A stretch of 64,000 bases of DNA from Acetobacter conturbans. Lineage in GTDB: Bacteria > Pseudomonadota > Alphaproteobacteria > Acetobacterales > Acetobacteraceae. The translations under genes and the position numbers were made by a program. The number at the start of each line of letters is the position of its first letter. Position 1 is the first letter of the stretch. Under the pieces are notes generated by a model. It was not told the DNA's origin, did no database searches, and was given only the letters and a program-made list of their open reading frames with translations. This document shows, piece after piece, positions 61,096-64,000 of this stretch. The DNA lies in the NCBI RefSeq assembly GCF_011516755.1, contig NZ_WOSY01000008.1:124001-188000 (forward strand), in the 5' to 3' direction.

Positions 61096-62580
61096 TTACG
61101 CCTTCACCTGCTGAAACAACCAGTCTCTTGCAGCCTTGATGTAGAAGAACTTCCGTGCGGAACCCATGTGGTCAACACCTTCAAAAGTCAGAAAGGTGAT
61201 GTTGCCACCCTTGGCGAGGTAACCATCGACCTGACTGTTCAGTTTTTTCTGATCGTCAATGGGGAATATGAGTTCCGGATCGAGACGCTCCGCAGGGCGC
61301 ACGACTCTGGCCCCTGCATGTTCCCACACCGGCACGCACTTCTCATTCCAGGGCGTGGCTTTATTGTCTTCCGTCCCTGTGATGATCAGGAGTTTCTGGT
61401 CCGCGAGCGTGACAACATCAGTCGGCCGCTGCTGGCCAGCGATGATGAGTCCGCCTGCAAAGGTTTGCGGATGCCTTGCCATCAGCCAGAGGGATGTCAT
61501 GGCTCCCATGGACCAGCCGGTGCAATAGACCCTTTTAGGATCGATCTTCAGAACCTTATCGCGCCGGTCATCCAGATTGGGATTGCCGTAATTCCAGGTG
61601 TTGCGGAGAAGTGATTCAACCAGTTTATAGGTATTCTCGACGTCGGACGTGTGTTCCCAGTAATCGTTCATCGTCGTGCGTTCATAGCGTGGCGTGACGA
61701 TCACGCATTCATGCCTGTCCTGCTCTTCCGGCAGGCTCCAGATGGTGGCGATGCACTGTTCGGTCAGCGTCTGGGCGCAGGTGCCGTCGTAACTTGTTCC
61801 GGAGTGGGTGACGGCAAGGAGGAGTGGATAGGCTTTGTGCTCACCACCTTCCTTGAGGAAGGATTTTGGCAGGTAAATGCTATATTCGAGCCAGGTCGAA
61901 CGCGTATCATCCCACCACCAGTGATTCTGTTCCCAGGCATCGACGCCGCGAATGACGACGCTGTTTCCGCGCTGGCCGACATTGCTCCACACGGTTTTAC
62001 TGGCAGCATAAACAGCGCCGGCTGTCGTTCTGACGTTCCTGTCCTGCGTCAGCGTGACTTTATCACTGTCAGTTGTCGGAAGACTGAGGTCGGCGTCATG
62101 CTGGAATTCAGCGATGACATACATGCCGGGAATGCTCTTTCGGTCGGGCCGCAGCGCAGGCTCGGAATTGGTATAAATAGCCACCGGGGCCCGTGATTTG
62201 GCGGCCGCTGTCGTGGTATTCTTATCGGGCTCCTGCGGCATGCCCGCGAAGAAGCCTTTGGCCGCAGGGAAAACGCTTGTGGTGTATGTGTCGAGAGTGA
62301 GGCTGGCGGGGTCGATATTGACGTCATACGCCACTGCCACTCCGTAAATCTTCTCGCCTCCGCCGGTGACTTCACAGAGGGCGCAGATGCTCTGGAGACC
62401 GGGGCTGTTTCGCTTGTGGTGACCGGGACCATCGCCTCCCGGCATGGAAGAGGAAGCCGCCATGAACCCGTTTCCAGGAGCCGCGGCACGGACCTCCTGG
62501 ATTCCGAGCCCCACCGCTGAAGCGGCTCCAGCCAGAGCAGCCCCTGCCGTCACGAAGTTTCGTCTCGATACACCAGTCAA
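61096..62580 (-). CDS. Tat-exported alpha/beta-hydrolase (esterase-like)
   Basis: A 494-residue exported enzyme. The N-terminus is a clear Tat signal (SRRNFVTAGAALAGAAS). An N-terminal Ig-like region is followed by a hydrolase domain with YPLLLAVTHSGTSYDGT, ECVIVTPRYERT, the nucleophile motif TGWSMGAMTS, LLIITGTEDNKATPW (acid region) and EGVDHMGSARKF (catalytic His). This resembles predicted esterases and PHB-depolymerase-like proteins; a specific substrate cannot be named. The start is a TTG at 62580 with GGAG nine bases upstream; no ATG gives the Tat signal. Confidence 0.78.
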   Translation of the reverse strand: MTGVSRRNFVTAGAALAGAASAVGLGIQEVRAAAPGNGFMAASSSMPGGDGPGHHKRNSPGLQSICALCEVTGGGEKIYGVAVAYDVNIDPASLTLDTYTTSVFPAAKGFFAGMPQEPDKNTTTAAAKSRAPVAIYTNSEPALRPDRKSIPGMYVIAEFQHDADLSLPTTDSDKVTLTQDRNVRTTAGAVYAASKTVWSNVGQRGNSVVIRGVDAWEQNHWWWDDTRSTWLEYSIYLPKSFLKEGGEHKAYPLLLAVTHSGTSYDGTCAQTLTEQCIATIWSLPEEQDRHECVIVTPRYERTTMNDYWEHTSDVENTYKLVESLLRNTWNYGNPNLDDRRDKVLKIDPKRVYCTGWSMGAMTSLWLMARHPQTFAGGLIIAGQQRPTDVVTLADQKLLIITGTEDNKATPWNEKCVPVWEHAGARVVRPAERLDPELIFPIDDQKKLNSQVDGYLAKGGNITFLTFEGVDHMGSARKFFYIKAARDWLFQQVKA

Positions 62581-63262
62581 GAATTTCTTCTCCAGTTGAG
62601 GTGGCTGGGATTTCCCATATCAGGTCTCATTCTATAGCTCACGCTTGGGTATGTCAGAAGACCATGCCCCGCGTTGTGGGTTCCTGTGAGAACGGGCGGC
62701 CCATTCCGCTCCGGTGGTCAGCAGAACGGCCGGAGTATGTCAGAGGATGGCCTATGCCATTGCAATAAGAAGTCTCGATATGTCGCGCAGTGAGTCTTTC
62801 TGTTTCCCTTTCACTCATAAAGTCGAACCTGAATATTATTTTGGGATTTCTCCAGAGGCAGCGCTTCATGCCAGAGAAGGAACGCTGAACGCGGGGGCGA
62901 ACACTTGGCCGCCGCAACTACTTTGCGAATACACAGAAGAGACTTTTAAGGGCCGCGAAGAAGGTAAAAGTCTCGGATTGGACCTCTCTCCATTGAGTTG
63001 AGTGGGGGCGACACAGGGCTTGTGGAAACAGTCCTTTGTCTTGAGATTGCCACCTAAACGCCACGTCAGGTCCACTAAATGTCCTAAAGATTTCATCTTC
63101 GGACTGAATATCGTCCTGATATCATCACCTTCATAAGACGAAGCTGTGCAATGAAATTGACTGGATGGGGACTGATAGTCCAGAAATCGTCTACGATGCG
63201 TCCGGGCAGCCAGCGACTATGTGTTCAGGACCGCCATTCACAACAGACGTTCAGGAATTCTT
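62581..63262. other. long intergenic region, no gene supported
   Basis: About 680 bases between divergent hydrolase and MscS genes. ORFs at 62714-63001 (+) and 62654-62917 (-) lack ribosome-binding sites and protein-like composition. A 10-base direct repeat GTATGTCAGA occurs at 62649 and 62735. Composition is lower in GC than the flanking genes. No RNA gene, riboswitch or mobile-element end was recognised. Confidence 0.45.
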
Positions 63263-64000
63263 ATGGAACATCAGGTCAATTCACTGTGGAGTCAGCTTAA
63301 CGGATGGCTGCCTGTCCTTCTGACTTATGCGGGTCAGTTCGTGCTGGCCGTTATCGTGCTTCTGGTTGGCTGGATTATCGTCAACGGCGTGACCCGAGCC
63401 ATGGGCCGGATGATGAGCGCCAGCCACATCGAGCCGACGCTGCGCGGTTTTCTGCTGAGTGTCGTGGGGTTGTTGCTGAAGGCTCTTCTGCTGATCAGCG
63501 TGGCCTCGATGATCGGAATCGCGACGACGTCATTCGTAGCCGTTCTCGGTGCGGCAGGTCTGGCGGTGGGCATGGCATTGCAGGGCAGTCTTGCCAACTT
63601 CGCCGGTGGCGTTCTGATCCTGCTGTTCCGGCCGTTCCAGGTAGGAGACACGATCACGGCCGGTGGCAGCACGGGCACAGTGGTCTCTATCGAGATGTTT
63701 CGCACGGTGCTGTGCGACACGACCAATGAACTGGTGTATGTTCCCAACGGCACATTGTCGAACAACGTGGTGATAAACGGCTCACAGGCCGAGCGCCTTC
63801 TGGCATCTGTCACTCTGCTGATCGACTATAACGACGATACCGACAAGGCCCGGTCTCTGCTACTAGGCCTTCTCGAACATGACGAGCTCGTTCTGCGTGA
63901 GCCAGCACCGTCCGTTTCCTTCCTGCCGCAGCCAGCCAATATTTCAGTGACGCTTGGGTTCTGGTGCACCCCGGGTAATGTTACTCCGCTGGTCGGCAAA
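63263..64000 (+). CDS. mscS: mechanosensitive channel MscS family, 3' end outside window
   Basis: Open from ATG 63263 to the window end (246 codons seen). Three N-terminal membrane segments are visible, the third being the pore helix AVLGAAGLAVGMALQGSLAN, then the beta domain LLFRPFQVGDTI and VYVPNGTLSNNVV. This is the small-conductance channel family of about 280-290 residues, so roughly 40 residues are missing. AGGAATTCTT precedes the ATG. It relieves turgor on osmotic downshift, which fits an organism that handles betaine. Confidence 0.9.
   Translation, partial: MEHQVNSLWSQLNGWLPVLLTYAGQFVLAVIVLLVGWIIVNGVTRAMGRMMSASHIEPTLRGFLLSVVGLLLKALLLISVASMIGIATTSFVAVLGAAGLAVGMALQGSLANFAGGVLILLFRPFQVGDTITAGGSTGTVVSIEMFRTVLCDTTNELVYVPNGTLSNNVVINGSQAERLLASVTLLIDYNDDTDKARSLLLGLLEHDELVLREPAPSVSFLPQPANISVTLGFWCTPGNVTPLVGK

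Noticed and set aside
62654-63001. Overlapping ORFs on both strands in the 62.6-63.0 kb gap
   Set aside because: Neither has a ribosome-binding site, a hydrophobic pattern or a recognisable motif.

Overview
The window reads as a chromosomal segment of an acetic acid bacterium (Alphaproteobacteria, Acetobacteraceae). This is an inference from gene content: a hopanoid C-3 methylase (HpnR), an acetan/xanthan-type exopolysaccharide locus, a secreted GH32 fructanase, and GC-rich codon use with large antisense shadow ORFs. The genus cannot be fixed from sequence alone. No insertion sequence, transposase, integrase, CRISPR array, rRNA operon or origin was seen. Two tRNA genes are present.

Layout. 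1-2.7 kb: tail of a Lon-domain protein, a Trm112-like protein, a small lipoprotein and hpnR. 3.0-10.8 kb: a six-gene exopolysaccharide operon (gumD, gumM, gumC and gumH homologues, an outer-membrane beta-barrel and a gumB-like export lipoprotein). 11.2-25.5 kb: tRNA-Asn, an orphan periplasmic binding protein, a DUF2075 helicase/YdcF pair, pyrazinamidase/nicotinamidase, a BMP-type nucleoside ABC importer, a Gfo/Idh dehydrogenase, class I ribonucleotide reductase (two NrdR-box-like sites in front of nrdA), a frameshifted small gene and an RcnB-like protein. 25.8-30.2 kb: tRNA-Thr, anmK, mlaF, mlaE and ugd. 30.4-32.7 kb: two 57-aa proteins, then a compact cassette of two micro membrane proteins, a glycosyltransferase and a lipoprotein. 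33.2-35.8 kb: a MetF-like protein and a GH32 enzyme.

35.9-55 kb is the metabolic core: ridA, sarcosine oxidase soxBDAG, serine deaminase, then a tightly packed nine-gene operon gbcA-gbcB-gbdR-dgcA-dgcB-etfA-etfB-frmA-fghA. Together these encode stepwise demethylation of glycine betaine to dimethylglycine, sarcosine and glycine. Formaldehyde is removed by glutathione-dependent oxidation, and serine (made from glycine by a GlyA not in this window) is deaminated to pyruvate.

55.2-60.9 kb holds a four-gene locus of unclear substrate: a GlpA-like FAD dehydrogenase with a [2Fe-2S] domain, an FAD/NAD oxidoreductase, an FGGY kinase and an APC-family permease. The window ends with a Tat-exported esterase-like hydrolase and a truncated MscS channel. 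The points most worth a second look are the GlpA/kinase/permease locus, the micro-protein/glycosyltransferase cassette, the GumC homologue with a decayed ATPase site, the ATP-cone-less NrdA behind paired NrdR boxes, and a frameshift next to nrdB.
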